Numbered from the stretch's first letter, positions 47,404 through 59,159 are shown. The stretch is 64,000 nt of DNA from Fasciolopsis buskii (GCA_008360955.1 LUCM01006857.1:66731-130730), one strand, 5' to 3'. The notes: a model not told the origin generated them from the sequence alone. A program made the numbers and translations.

Positions 47404-49140
47404 CGGAAGACTTCCCACATTTTTAAAGCTCTCTCGCAGCCCAATTTGTCAACCATTCCGAACTTACGCATCGAGTCTCTTGCAGACATCGCAGTAGCAT
47501 TGAATGCATATTTTTCTTCTACTCTCATTAATGACAGTCGGACACACTCTGAAATCCACCTCATGTTAACCCTGGTTAGATTGTCCTCCATCTCATTGGA
47601 CGTCGCTGGCATCATCACGGTGATGAAATATGCCACGCCATCCCACAAGCTTGGCCATGATGGCATCCAACCAGCCCTATTTCGCACTGCTGCTCCACAT
47701 CTTCCACCGCTCTTTCAAGATCTGTTCTTGCTCTCCATGTCCGGCGCTACTTTACCGTAACAATGGAAAACCTCCATTATTGTTCCACGTCACAAAAGGG
47801 GTTCCATGTATGAACCTGAAAACTTTCGCCCCGTCAACCACACTCCAGTTCTATCCAGGATTATGGAAAAGATTGTCAAAGGACAACTGGTTAACTTCTT
47901 TACTACACACAACCTTATCAACTGCGCCCAACACGGCTTCCTGAGGGTCCGATGTTGCCTCTCCTGTCAGCTTGACTTCTTGAACCTGGTTACCCAAAGT
48001 GCTGATTCCCACCGGTCAATGCTCATGATCAATCTAGACCTGTCAGAAGCGTTTGACCGCAATACCCACTCCCGACTCCCGACCAAAATTAGGACTTATG
48101 GAATAAGAAATCCACTCTTATCTTGGCTGTCGTCCCACCTTTCCGATCGCTTTCAGGTAGTCAATATTAAGGTTTATTTTTCTCAGCTCTCTGATATTAC
48201 TAGTGGGGTCATTCAGGGGAGCGCCTTAGGTCCTCTCCTTTTCCTGCTATACGTTAAAGATTTCTTTAAAGTTACTCGTCATAGCACGCCATTCCTGTTT
48301 GCCAATGACATTAAAATAGTCTGCTCCTTTGAGGCTGCTTCATTCAGCTCCACTCTTGCATTTATCAATGAAGACCCAGAGTCTCTTGATAACTGGTGTT
48401 CCAAGTGGCTTGCGAAGTTCTCTGCTGACAAAGTTCTCTGATAACATATTATTGCTATGTTCCCCCGGTCGCCCTCTCTATAACCGGCATGCTAGTTCTT
48501 GTATCGCACACAGTTAAGAACTAAGGGTTAAAATACTCCTGCTCTTTCAAATTCCACGAGCAGGCTCAGCATCAGACCGCTGTAGCTAAGACAGCCGCCA
48601 CAACGATCTTAAGGGCATTCCTCACTCAAGACTGCAGAATTATCACCTTCAAGTCCCATGCTAGGCCCCACCTTGGGTACTGCTTGATTATCTTTACGCA
48701 TATGCGTAAAGTAGAGCGAATTGCAATTGAGAATGTCCAGCGTGCATTCACTAGAAATCTACTAAGTCCTTCATCTAGCTCAAAATAACGGGGCCAGATT
48801 CGAGCTGCTTGGACTTGAACCATTGTGGCTTCGTCGAGTTAAATTAAACCTCGCATTTCTTTTTAATCTGCCATAATAGTGTTCACTCTACTAAAAACGT
48901 TGCACACTACGCTGGTAGTCCCCCTTATCCACTTCGTAGCAGATACTGCTCGTTAAGACTAACCCTGAGTCCATTATCGATCGGGGCTAAATTTTCCACA
49001 GTTGCTTACTCTAAACTGTGGAAGCAACTCCCTAGTTCCCTGCGGTCGTGTCCAAATTTGGCCCAGTTCATAGCCCTTCTGGCAAAGTTGCTGGATGTCC
49101 AGCTCTTAATTGACCTGATACGAGCTAACACTGGACTAGA
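47404..49140 (+). pseudogene. LINE G reverse transcriptase and C-terminal domain, broken
   Basis: KLGHDGIQPALFRTAAPHLP (47650-47710), then MYEPENFRPVNHTPVLSRIM, NLINCAQHGFLRVRCCLSCQ, MINLDLSEAFDRNTHSRLPT, TSGVIQGSALGPLLFLLYVK and PFLFANDIKIVC in one 211-residue frame (47806-48441). The catalytic box is FAND instead of FADD. The C-terminal domain in other frames includes HARPHLGYCLIIFTHMRKVE and ENVQRAFTRNLLSPS (48650-48770) and KLWKQLPSSLRSCPN (49015-49060). Confidence 0.75.
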
Positions 49141-49928
49141 CGAGGATTGCGGACATGGGATAAAATTTTAGTTCGTGACCGAATGTTTGCTGAGATCGTC
49201 ATCTGGGATTCGGCTTCACCTCTTACTTCCTCACTTTATCACACGTCTCCGCTAATGCACTTTTTGACCTCCCTTGTAGTGATGTACCCTACTCACCAAC
49301 GGCTTGAGCAACCAACTCTTGAAATTCTTCCAATGTGGGCTGACGAAAATGTCAACATACTTACTGATAGATTCACGCTTTAAAATCACATCCTTTGCTT
49401 TTAAACACCAGCCTGCGTACTCCTCGCCCTTCATGTCATATTATCCTTTTTTACTGGATTGGCGGGGCTGAATAGATCGTTCTTGGTAGCCCCTAACCTT
49501 CAACTACGCCTAAAACTGCTAACATAGCTTGCTCTAGTTACCGCATTTAACGGAATAGATGCACTTTGTTGCAGGTACTTTGCCGCTATCCAATAATGAT
49601 CATAACCCCAAGCTGGCACCGAAGCCAAACTACTCTTCTCTTGCGTTTCAAATCTCGCATCCGCAGCAGACGCGCCGCCAACGCTTTCGTCCTCGTACCG
49701 GCGATTCAAAATCTGCTACCGTATCATTCTTGTTAGGAACCTGTTAGCTAGAACTGGCGCTCGAGTTTTGGCCCGGTCAACGGAAACTGCGCGGATATTG
49801 CATTGGGTGCCTCAACTCGCATCTTTGCGATCGAGCAAAATTGCGATTACTTCTGTCTCCGGAACGGCTTGCGCACCTCATATTCCCCATCCGTACTGCT
49901 GACTGAGATCAAAAGATGCGACAACGTA
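49141..49928. other. No recognised gene, probable LINE 3' flank
   Basis: Follows the recognisable end of LINE G. It ends at the pentanucleotide array, which may be a retroelement tail, but I cannot show that LINE G extends this far. Confidence 0.35.
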
Positions 49929-49993
49929 AATAAGATAAGATAAGATAAGATAAGATAAGATAAGATAAGATAAGATAAGATAAGATAAGATAA
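49929..49993. repeat. (TAAGA)n pentanucleotide array, about 12 units
   Basis: A nearly perfect tandem run of TAAGA covering about 65 bp. Its uniformity points to recent expansion or to a retroelement 3' tail. It generates an artificial open frame on the minus strand with repeating LILSY. A repeated 50-80 bp sequence starts immediately after it. Confidence 0.95.
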
Positions 49994-50080
49994 TGTATAT
50001 TTCTCGATTCGCGAGATGCATGCGCCAGGCAAGATCAATTTTTCACATAGAGGATGCACAGGAAATATGGACAATATGAA
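49994..50080 (+). repeat. Dispersed 50-80 bp repeat, copy 1
   Basis: TGTATATTTCTCGATTCGCG and the following ~30 bp match copy 3 (51735-51804, minus strand) at about 42 of 50 positions, and copy 2 (50129-50200) more weakly. The same reading phase in all three gives similar short peptides (MYISRFARCMRQARSIF versus LYVSRFAGGVRKATSNF versus WYISRHTRVMRKIKSKL). This copy directly follows the TAAGA array. Confidence 0.6.
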
Positions 50081-50128
50081 TCGGGGGTGAAAGCGACCTC
50101 TAGTGATTTAAGAGGTTTGTTTGTTTTG

Positions 50129-50200
50129 GTATATTTCTCGACATACGAGAGTCATGCGCAAGATAAAATCAAAATTAGGCCAGGAAGGTACAATGAAGAA
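50129..50200 (+). repeat. Dispersed 50-80 bp repeat, copy 2
   Basis: GTATATTTCTCGACATACGA then GTCATGCGCAAGATAAAATC. Same orientation as copy 1 and about 135 bp downstream, without a simple-repeat run in front. It is the most diverged of the three. Confidence 0.5.
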
Positions 50201-51734
50201 ATGGAAAACGGAAACCAAACGTACAATGCAATGTGGTTTCGCCCACAGGATCATAACAGGCAATGTGGTTTTCCGAGCAGGGGGCTTTAATTCAAAGCTA
50301 AGTAATGGTTCGCAAAGATTTTTCTGTGGTTGCATTTCAGTCCTGCACTGCGAGTCACCTTGTTTGAATGCAGCAAAGGTGCGTATCGCGGGCGCAAAAT
50401 ATGGCTGGGGGGCAATGGCTGTCGCCGCCCGTTGGCCGGGGTACTCGATAATCAAGAGAGTTATAGGGTGGAGATGAGTATCGGTATGGATGCGATTAAG
50501 GAATGGAGATGAGCGAAAACTAGACTGGATATCAAAGAAGGCAGTATAAAACTCAAATTCTGAAGGCTCAGACCGACTAAGCAAGGAGAGCGGCGACAAT
50601 GGATGGGTACTGTACCATCGTAATACTAATACATGAGGTTTGTTTCGAGCAATTTTGCGTTCATAAGTTCAGCTTGGTGTAGAGGTGAAGGTGGCGTTGG
50701 AAAAGAAAGGGAACTGGAGTCAAATGGGTCAATGTCTGGTGCACTCGTGTGAAGAACTGTTACCAGGAGCATTGGTATATTGCCAAATTCCGCAGATGAG
50801 AATAGAGGTTAATGAAAAACGGCGGTCATCAGCTGTTTTCGGGTGTCAATATGCATTGTGAACGTCAGTTCATATCAGATGCCAATAAAAATGCTGACCA
50901 TTCGTGGGTCCTTTTTGTATGGACTTGTTAGAAGAATTTTGGGAAGGAGCGAGAGGAAGCCAGTACAAAGTGGTGCACGTGAACTTATGAGCTACAGTGC
51001 TGTTTGCCACAGCAGTGCTAATGGGTGGGGCTGACCGAGTGCTGGCCACCCAACCTGAAAAACACCGTTAGAGGGTGAGCGCAGGAGGTGTAATCCGCCA
51101 ACCTAGTTGACAGCATAAAGGACATTCCTCGCTAGTGTATTTAAGGAGTGTTCATACACATTATTTCTTTTATCTGACGCGCCTCTAGGAACAGCTTACC
51201 GCCATCCGTATATGAATATGATCACTATCCTCGGAGTTCCATATCCGAGGCTTCACGAATTTCCTCCAGATAGTTTGAGACAGTCTTCCTCCGCTCTCAG
51301 CATTTTTTGGCCATTTGTTGCCAACTGCGTGTCTCATCCAATTTGCCTGACATTCCGCCTGGTTTTCACCACTTCCATCCAATTACCGCATTATCATTCC
51401 GTGTCCTCCCTTCAGCTCAACGTTTTCGCCCATTACGCAACGCTCCCGACGTTTGGTGTCTGGCCACATATTGATATCCACCGTTGGGCTCCGTCCATGT
51501 TGTGCTCCAGAAATGAGCACATTTAGTGCAATTAAACATGAAATGACTTGTAGTTCGCTGCTTTGAAACAGTCCCAGAAAACTCTTTTTGGCCATGAAAA
51601 TGTTTTGCTTTTTATTGGCATACTTGTACTTTTCCCACTGCTCTGCAGCATCTCATTTCACTTTTCAATGAGCTTCTGCAAAACCGCAATATTGCTTCCA
51701 CCCCTCATCCCATTGGAATTCTATCATTTACATT
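50201..51734. other. No recognised gene
   Basis: Frames up to 163 codons overlap on both strands at 50108-50599 without recognisable domains. No repeat partner was noticed in the window. Confidence 0.35.
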
Positions 51735-51804
51735 TTCTGTGCATCATCCTTGCAAAAATTTGATGTTGCCTTGCGCACGCCTCCCGCAAATCGAGAAACA
51801 TACA
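51735..51804 (-). repeat. Dispersed 50-80 bp repeat, copy 3
   Basis: On the minus strand TGTATGTTTCTCGATTTGCG follows directly after a TAA-type simple repeat (51806-51825), just as copy 1 follows the TAAGA array. It lies at the 3' edge of LINE H. Confidence 0.6.
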
Positions 51805-51805
51805 G

Positions 51806-51825
51806 TATTATTATTATTATTATTA
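51806..51825. repeat. (TAT)n / (TAA)n simple repeat
   Basis: About six to seven triplets. On the minus strand it reads (AAT)n and sits just downstream of LINE H, where a LINE 3' tail would be. Confidence 0.85.
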
Positions 51826-52122
51826 AGTCGAGCAATTGAAGCAACATGAGCTTAAACTTCGGAACCTTCTGGAAACTGCACTCGTGAAAACAACGATGTA
51901 CCGGTGGGGTTACTAAGAGCGTAGGGCAGATGTAGGGATGGGTGTTTATTGGATTGGCGAAAAAGACTTCTAAATTAGCACCTGAAACTCTTTGATGCAA
52001 TGTTGCGGGGTAAGTGGCGCGCCTTTAACGGTTCACATGTATTGAAAGAAAAGTGTTTTGTTGGACCGAGCATGGACGAGAGTGATCTGTCAAATGTTTA
52101 TTCTATACTGCCTTGTTCTGAC

Positions 52123-53258
52123 CTATATAATTTGCAAATAACTGAGAATTTTTGCATTTTGTCCAAGGCCTGTTCGGTGATATTTGGCAAACAGGTGAGA
52201 CCTCTTTTCTTGGATAACCCTGTCTCTGGGAAAGGGGATTCTTTCAAGGCATGAGCCTCTTATTCTAGGGATGAATTGGCTATCTGCTCTTAGGATGAAC
52301 TCTTTCAACTTATTAGGTATTGAATCTGCAGGGAGAGTGAGCTTTATGACATTTGGTTTGGACTGGAGTAAAAAGTTCGTAGAGTCAAAGTTGGTTCTTT
52401 GGAAGGATCTAGCTATTCGTGACTCTGGAGAAAGGGATGGCCATTCGGAAACAAAGTACAACTGCAGAAGTGGGTGATTGGGGAGGGATTGACCTCCCCG
52501 ATATCTGGTTGGATCCTTTAGGCGTTGCCCCCAAGGGTTCCGGAGGAGATCTACAAGGGGTTTTCGGAATGAAAGTTCAGTTGCATTGCTCACTGACCAG
52601 CAAATGCTCAGTGAGTTTAAGTTGCCTGTAAGCAAAGGATGGGTAGTGCTGATGAGCTTATTCAGGGGGCTTGGCAGTGTTATGAGGTCAGTGTTGTGCG
52701 TCGGGTTGCAGGCTGGAGGGCAGTAGACTGACACTAGCAGTTGTTTCAACCTTAAGAGGAAGAATATTAACCATAGGCTAACGAAAATGGTAGATCAGGG
52801 TGTGTTGATTATTGTTAGGAGAGGTAGTTATCATGATGAGTGATTAAATCCCTTGGGCGTCCCCTGCCTGAATCTCTTCTGGTTATGGTGTACCCCGGGA
52901 AGTGGATCCTTGAGTAAAGATTACCCTAGGTTTGCCCCATGTCTGTGAGCGTTGTGATGTGGGGATTCGTGTCAAATACTACCTGCCGGATTTTTGGGAG
53001 TTCGTTGGGAAGCCTTAGGCAGTTTGTGTGGAGACACTTAACCACATGCTCTTGAGCTGGTAGGGTACTTCTGCTATCAGCTGGTTTGTTGGTACAGCTG
53101 ACAGAAACGTCAAAAGGATAGAGTTGAGAGTGGAGAAGGCAGAGGGGATCTATATCCTCCAGCCTGGGTGGTAGTTGTACGGGAAGGTCCACCTTTACTG
53201 CATTCCGGAAACAGAATGGAGGCTTTTGAGATTTCCTCCTACCTTGCTTGTTTGCCAC
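52123..53258 (-). pseudogene. LINE H ORF2 endonuclease, broken
   Basis: HTNCLRLPNELPKIRQVVFD and TNPHITTLTDMGQT (to 52926) match the opening of LINE endonucleases (NxRSLxNKLxELR...PDIxxxTETW), with Glu replaced in the TETW block. FPGYTITRRDSGRGRP (about 52895-52848) follows in another frame. Then a 208-residue frame gives LLVSVYCPPACN, PLLTGNLNSLSICW (in place of GDFN) and later linker sequence. Catalytic positions are mutated, so it is non-functional. Confidence 0.65.
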
Positions 53259-53271
53259 GATGGGACGTATA

Positions 53272-54160
53272 TTAGAAGCCCTTTTTTAGAGTACCTTTGC
53301 TACTAGCCGATGCATCCTTTTGCAGTTTACAACCGACAAAACCATTGCACGGCAATGTCCCACGGATTTTGGGGCTTGGTTTGCTTGTTATGCATAGCAC
53401 ACTCTTGGTCAGCTCTAACTTCTGCTTTTGCTTTTCCTCGTTGGCCTCACTATTGGGTGGGCTGGCTGCAGCCGGGGAGTCTTTATCCATTTCTTATGCA
53501 CCGGGATGACGAGACGTCATGTTATCAAAGCCTGTTGTCGCGATAGCGAGGAGGAACTTTAAATTGGGGTCTTTTTCCTGAGATTTAGGCTTTCCTTTAG
53601 GCCTTTGGAGGTGGAATGATCTGTCCCAACCCACTTCATCCAACCTTTTCAGTTCTCTTCTGGATTTTGCCATTGACGAATTCGCCTCACGGGGGTCGGG
53701 TTGTTCACCTCTTATATAAGAATTTTAAGCGTTTTTGCGGCTCCCTTTGGCCATGTGACTTGGCCGTTGATGGGAAAATAAAGGTTGGGGCGATTGAAAG
53801 CCAGTGCATATATATCTTAAGAATAGAAGGAACGGGTTAATTTCCCCCAGAGGATCACGCTCTTTACGTATCTTGCGTTCTATACTATCTTAGCAGCGTC
53901 CACTGCGTGCTGCTTTGATATCTTACGGGCCTGTTCTGCTTCCTCCGTCGCTAGTAAGAACGTCATGATCAAGCTCTTCCGGGTGTCAACCTCATCTTTA
54001 AGACGTATTATCGGGCGAGGCTCAGCGATTTACATCGCTTACGTTTCCAGCTCTTTGGGTCGCACTGGGTTCCCCAATGCGATACCACCACAGTATGTAC
54101 GAGGGGTGAGCGGGATGGAAGATGTCTCTACTTCCCGCCTCTGGCATTCATAACTATTGA
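53272..54160 (-). pseudogene. LINE H ORF1-like region, broken
   Basis: Minus-strand reading gives RLKDEVDTRKSLIMTFLLAT then EEAEQARKISKQHAVDAAKI (about 54005-53890). Further frames follow: DIYALAFNRPNLYFPINGQV (about 53818-53755), NNPTPVRRIRQWQNPEEN (about 53700-53650), and MDKDSPAAASPPNSEANEEK (53490-53430), ending near the ORF2 start. Charged, helix-prone sequence upstream of an endonuclease fits an ORF1. I know no more specific family. Confidence 0.45.
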
Positions 54161-54240
54161 AGTGTCCACGGTCTGTGGAAGAGAGTACGGTGGGCTAAAG
54201 TACCTGTGCGCTAGGAGCAGAGGGCGTGAATGGATTTGCT

Positions 54241-55640
54241 AGGCCAGAGCCAAAGCAAATACTCCTAGCAGGACTTACCATTGACGACAACCGCACCGTA
54301 TTTGGCAAGTTCAAGGCTTAATGTACCGCCTATAGTCAGACGTTCCCTTCCTTTTCACCCTGCACAGGTAATATATTAACGAGATACAAGCCAGAGAATG
54401 TGTCAAGGAGTGGCAGCTCACACCGGAAATGGCTTGTTTGACTTTGTTGATTGCTCTGTTTTTCGTGACTTGCCTATCCATCCCAAACTTTACTGGCGAT
54501 GTCTTCTGGGCTCTGTTCGCATACCATAAATAAACTTCGTGCTACAACTGTGTCCTTATGTGGATCTTGGAGACTGTAAATGCCTTGACAGATTATTCCT
54601 GCACCCCAGTAACAATGGCAATTCTACTTTGAGACACTCCATTGTCAGCTGCTTTCTACCTGTTGTCGTGAATCAACTATGAGCATAACCTGAGTTGTTC
54701 AATAAATCCGTATTCGGTTCGGAGCGCAAGAACTGAGGACGTCAAGGCGCGCGATGACTTCTGACGGCCTCTTTTAATTGCTTATGTTCAGTCGGCTGTC
54801 AAAACTTTGGGGTAATCAAAGGGAAAACGGGTGTTAATAGGTTCTGGATGAGTGAAGTTATTTGATTGAGGAAAGCAAACAATGCAGACTTCAACGCCAA
54901 ATTTAAATTTTTAGGAACACTTTTGCGATGAACGATGAAGAACATACTATTAGAAGTGGTCACATTGAGAAAACTGAATTTGCTCTCCAAATATGATCTT
55001 GCCATATTTGCTAATGACAAAGATGTACTTGTACGTTCCGATGTGATTAAAACAGGAAGAAGCAAGCCTTTCATTTTTTGTCGTATTTCTGCATCGATGT
55101 TGCATTCGGCAATAGCATACTCATAGATATATGTACATATGCATGCATACAAACGCATGCATGTGTATATGCCCACGCTATGTTTGGTTTTATTTACATT
55201 TGCGTATAGTGTAGAAAACTTTGCAGATTTTAGCTGATTTCTCATGTGCATCATGAAGCTTCTAGCTAGACTAGGACATCTACAGTGTCCTAGACTAGGT
55301 TACGCGTCAAATTTTAAAATGCAATTTCCGTACTCGGTTGTAGATATTATCATTTATGAATGATCCTGTACATCTGCGTATTTTGATCAGATGCACGAGT
55401 CTTGGTCCGGATGAGGCTGATCAACAATTCACGGCCTGATTCACCCGAATATAGACAACCTGTCTTCTGGATGGTGCTTCGAAATCTCAGTTCAACGCGT
55501 TACCCCATTTCATAGGAACGCTGATGAAAAGCACGTTTGCCCCGCAACTTCTGCGGTGCTGTTATTGAGTTAGAAATTATCCACTATCTTTTACATTTTA
55601 GCATTTACTTCCGTTATTAGTGAAATAAAAATGTACACCA
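54241..55640. other. No recognised gene
   Basis: AT-rich sequence with a 151-codon minus-strand frame (55254-54799) that resembles nothing I know. It includes an imperfect inverted repeat of ATGCATGC blocks at 55135-55175. Confidence 0.35.
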
Positions 55641-55770
55641 TTTTTCAGCAAGGGTTTCGCGGCCAACAAAAGGCTGCCAAGTGAGGAAGTTTGCCAGTGG
55701 TGGGAGGATTCGAACCCGCGACTTGAGCGTTCAAATGTGACGACTTAATCCGCTTTGGCCACCGCCGGCC
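55640..55770 (-). mobile_element. tRNA-like SINE head or tRNA pseudogene
   Basis: Minus-strand 55769-55693 is 77 nt, the length of a tRNA. It has an A-box-like GTGGCCAAAGCGGATTAAG (compare serine/leucine tRNA D arms) and a perfect B box GGTTCGAATCC. The ends GCCGGCG and CACTGGC pair at six of seven positions, allowing one G-T. The D stem, anticodon stem and T stem pair poorly, so a working tRNA is unlikely. Unrelated sequence continues leftward, as in a SINE body. Confidence 0.55.
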
Positions 55771-55775
55771 AAGGT

Positions 55776-58700
55776 GCAAGGCTATCACACCTTTGGTAAT
55801 AAGCCTTGGCAAGTGTTCAGCTAAAAGATGGCCCAAAAAAACAAAAAACGGTGAAAAATCGGCGCCCGATAAATAAGATTGAATAAAAAGAAACTATCCT
55901 TTGGTTCCATCAAATACAATGGCCTTTGCACGCTTGTTTGGGTCCAAAAGCATGTCCGTGTGTGGCAGTCCAAAAAACAGCGTTGACATTTTGGTCCAAT
56001 ACGATAGACCAACGTGGGTGAAAAAGCGAAAGTGGGCCGTAGAATACAAAGTGCTAAAATCAGTCACTCGTGACCACACCAAATGCCCGAAAAATAATAT
56101 GAACTAGGAAGCTCAAGGCAGAATAAAGAAAGCTGGATTTTCACCACGTCTTGTTGTTCTCAAGGCTGAAGGTATTGGCCAGAGAATAAACCACCACCAA
56201 AATCAGCGTCGTAGTGAGGACATTCATGAAGTGTAATCAGATGTCGGAGAAGGGGACCATGGGCAAGGGCTTCTTAGTGAACTAAAGCTTTTCGCTGTGT
56301 GTACAAACGCATACATACATTCAGCTCCTGTATGTGTTCTGTTTACTTGGGCTTTATATTACTGATATATTACTAATATTGTGTAACTTACATCCATCAC
56401 CAAATAATCCCCTGGTCAATGTAAGTTATGCAGCCGGTGGGCATACACCGATGAAGATCGTCGTAAAATACGATGAATAATTTAGACGTTATAGTAAACG
56501 GGCTCCTTTACCGACGCGAGTAGAATTGGCACAACTTTGATTGCTGCACGTAATGTAATTGGGTTTTCACTCCCATGGTATATACAACACCATAAGGCGC
56601 CTGTCATAATCGGTGTATTACAGATACTATTTCCTCGACTGGTATCACTAGGCTCCAACCAGCGGACATAGAAGGGGACTCAACTACCAACTCGTTTAGC
56701 ACAACGGAAGAAACTGATGGTAAGCACAGTCACAAAACTCCGTATTCATGATCAATTGGTGGTGGCAATAATGAGTTCTTTGTCGTGGTCTCGCACTCAA
56801 CGGGCATCGTTTTTCACCGTTTTTCCGTACCATGGTCGGCCCCTCCATACTTAGTTCCTCCAGTATTCAGCACGCAGGTTCTCAGAAAATCAATCTTCAT
56901 CGAGCGCTTGCCAGCCCTTTGGTCCTCATGAAAAGTATGAGATGAAGGGCTTGGAGCTTAGTGTTCTAAGTGGCTGCGGGCTAAAAGTGCACACTCACCT
57001 AGACTTCATATGCATTGAACGCAGATGCAATCTTTTTCCTCCTCGTAGTCAGCTCATTATCATCTACCCACCTTCCGCATGAGACGCACCAGCCCACAGT
57101 TTTACCTTTTGGTTTTCAGGGTCCAAATCCGCTCTTACGTCCTTATGTTTACAAATATTGCAGACTTCCGTCGTCACCGGTGATTCGGTGCACTCGAATT
57201 CCCTCCTTTTACCTCTACATATGGTACTTGTCATAGTTTGATAACTACGGAAACACATCTGTCGTATTGGGTCGCCGACGATTTCCATCCCCTTGTCGTC
57301 GGTTGCTCGGTGGGAAGTCGCAAATTTACGTTTTGAAGACACAGTCAGTGCGTTGAACTTGTATGGGATTCGTTTATCTGCCGGTTAACCCACGACGGCG
57401 CTCAGCCATTCGTTGCTTTTCTCTTGGATTTTTGCGTGCCTTCTTTTCTGATATCTTAGGTACCTTGCCAGTCCATTTATTGATGCAAAGTAAACCAAAG
57501 CCATAGAATAAGCCCACGATTTCGGATATATCTCCCACCATTTCTATAGAGTCCAGCTACTGAAATGCACCTACATTCATTACCCAGGTCTTGCGCAACT
57601 TTATCGGTTGACGGTAACCTTTAGCGAGGATTGCTTTTGTTACAGTCATAAAGAACTGTAATATTTTGTCTGCTTATTCTCAAAGATGGGCAGCTGCCGT
57701 TAGCTACCCGTCATCCTGCATGTAACATCTCTGAGTTTTATTTGATGGTTGCGGCATCAGCCATGATATACATACATGCAACTGACCACTCAGCGTGAAA
57801 TGTGTGCGCGCGGGTGAGATTTGCACCCATGGAGACACGCAAGTTGCATGACCTAGAACAACTCGCCCTCCAAGCTCGGTCCCAGCCGCTTATAGACCGT
57901 ATGACGCGGCGGAGAATATGCTTCTCGAGTTCACGACAGGCTTGATTGTTTAGCCCGTTTGGATACATGACATAACTTTCCACACCAACTGTTACCTTAA
58001 AACACGCCAACAGTTAATCACCTACCATTCCCTAACTACCCAAAAAGCACGTTGCCCACTGTTAAGCTCAGGTGGCGTCTGGGAAAGGGATGGGCACATG
58101 AATGAGCACTTGATGTGCATGAAAATAACATTTTGCCTCCTAGAACTAGTTTTTGATAACGTATTTGTTATTTTAGCAGATATTTACTGCTATTTACTTT
58201 ATCGAGTTTGTGGTCCATTTCTTTAAGTGGCCGGTTTCTCCCTGCGCGCCGCCAACTTGTCCAACCTTTTTTCTGTCGATGAGTTGCTTTCCGGTTCGCG
58301 GTACCACGTACCTGGGGTTGCTTCGTAATTTCTTCTTAGTTAGACTAGTTATCCGTGGCAGATTTTGATTCAAAGGGATTTGGAAAGGATTTTTGCATTT
58401 TTCTGGCTTTCCCTCGATTTGATAGTGTTGTCTTAATGAAAGAGCCTTTGTTTACATATCCAGGCATGCTAACGTCCGTGAGGTCACAACCGGTGAATTA
58501 CAGTAACCGCTTCATTTTATCTGACAAGTAATTTCATAGTGAATACATATTTGTCGTTTAAAACCGCCGACTATAAGTTTTGACAGTTTCCTGTTCGCAT
58601 CGACGGTCCTTCACAATGGACTTAATAAGTGATTGCAAAATGTTTTCCACGGTATCGCATATAGCGCACTTGGCCATGTATAGCAAACACATTATCTGTA

Positions 58701-59155
58701 GATGAATAAGCAGATCTACACTTTAGTCATGCGTGACATCACAAGGTGGCGGGGAGTTCGTGCAAGAAAAAAGGCCCCCAATGCCTTACGCTTTGCTGTT
58801 TTTTGGGAGGCTACGCCATGGGAGCATCTCGTTAGATGTCCGAAGTTAGACCAGCCAAGTAAGCGCACTGCATTTCGTTGTAAAATTTAATTTATATGTC
58901 GGCCGCTATCACTCCTTGGAGCTCCGAGATGTAAAAGTCATGGCGAAGGTGATTATCTCAGGTTCACCAAAACCTACCTCCGAGTGTTCCGCCACTCCAG
59001 ACATATCAGCATCGGGACTAGGAATTTGGAGCAAGTATAAAATTCCATTCTCAGACGCTTGTATGCAAGGTACCGTGGTACCTGCGGTTCAAAGCTAGGT
59101 GCTGTCAGTAACTGGCTCCGCGTCGTCTCGGGGTGTGTAACCTTAGTGCATCTAA
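55776..59155. other. No recognised gene
   Basis: Only short frames on both strands; none with a domain or convincing splice structure. The stretch just left of the CACTA relic (58700-59155) could contain its N-terminal part or terminal repeat, but no CACTA-type terminus was found. Confidence 0.35.
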
Positions 59156-59159
59156 TCTT

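Larger units (their letters stand above)
43700..49140 (+). mobile_element. Jockey/CR1-type LINE G, relative of E, with assembly gap
   Basis: Plus-strand order: ORF1 (about 43975-44559 and beyond), unread bases, ORF1 remainder (45524-46300), ORF2 endonuclease (46390-47100), linker, RT (47640-48440) and C-terminal domain (48640-49140). Protein blocks parallel those of LINE E (FNVPDRLP, DIILVTENWLT, AGEFNAP, INCAQHGFL), but the two copies differ greatly. They are separate members of one family, placed head-to-head about 1.7 kb apart (5' ends near 42.0 and 43.8 kb). Confidence 0.8.
51828..54240 (-). mobile_element. LINE H, ORF1 and endonuclease only
   Basis: Read leftward: ORF1-like region (about 54160-53272), start of ORF2 with endonuclease (53258-52123), a short linker, then the AAT-type tail at 51825. 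The reverse transcriptase, which should occupy about 2 kb after the endonuclease, is absent, so the copy is internally deleted. Motif style differs from both the RTE copies and LINEs E/G, making it another LINE family in the window. Confidence 0.65.

Noticed and set aside
49847..50074. 75-codon minus-strand frame with repeating LILSY
   Set aside because: It is a by-product of translating the TAAGA pentanucleotide array.
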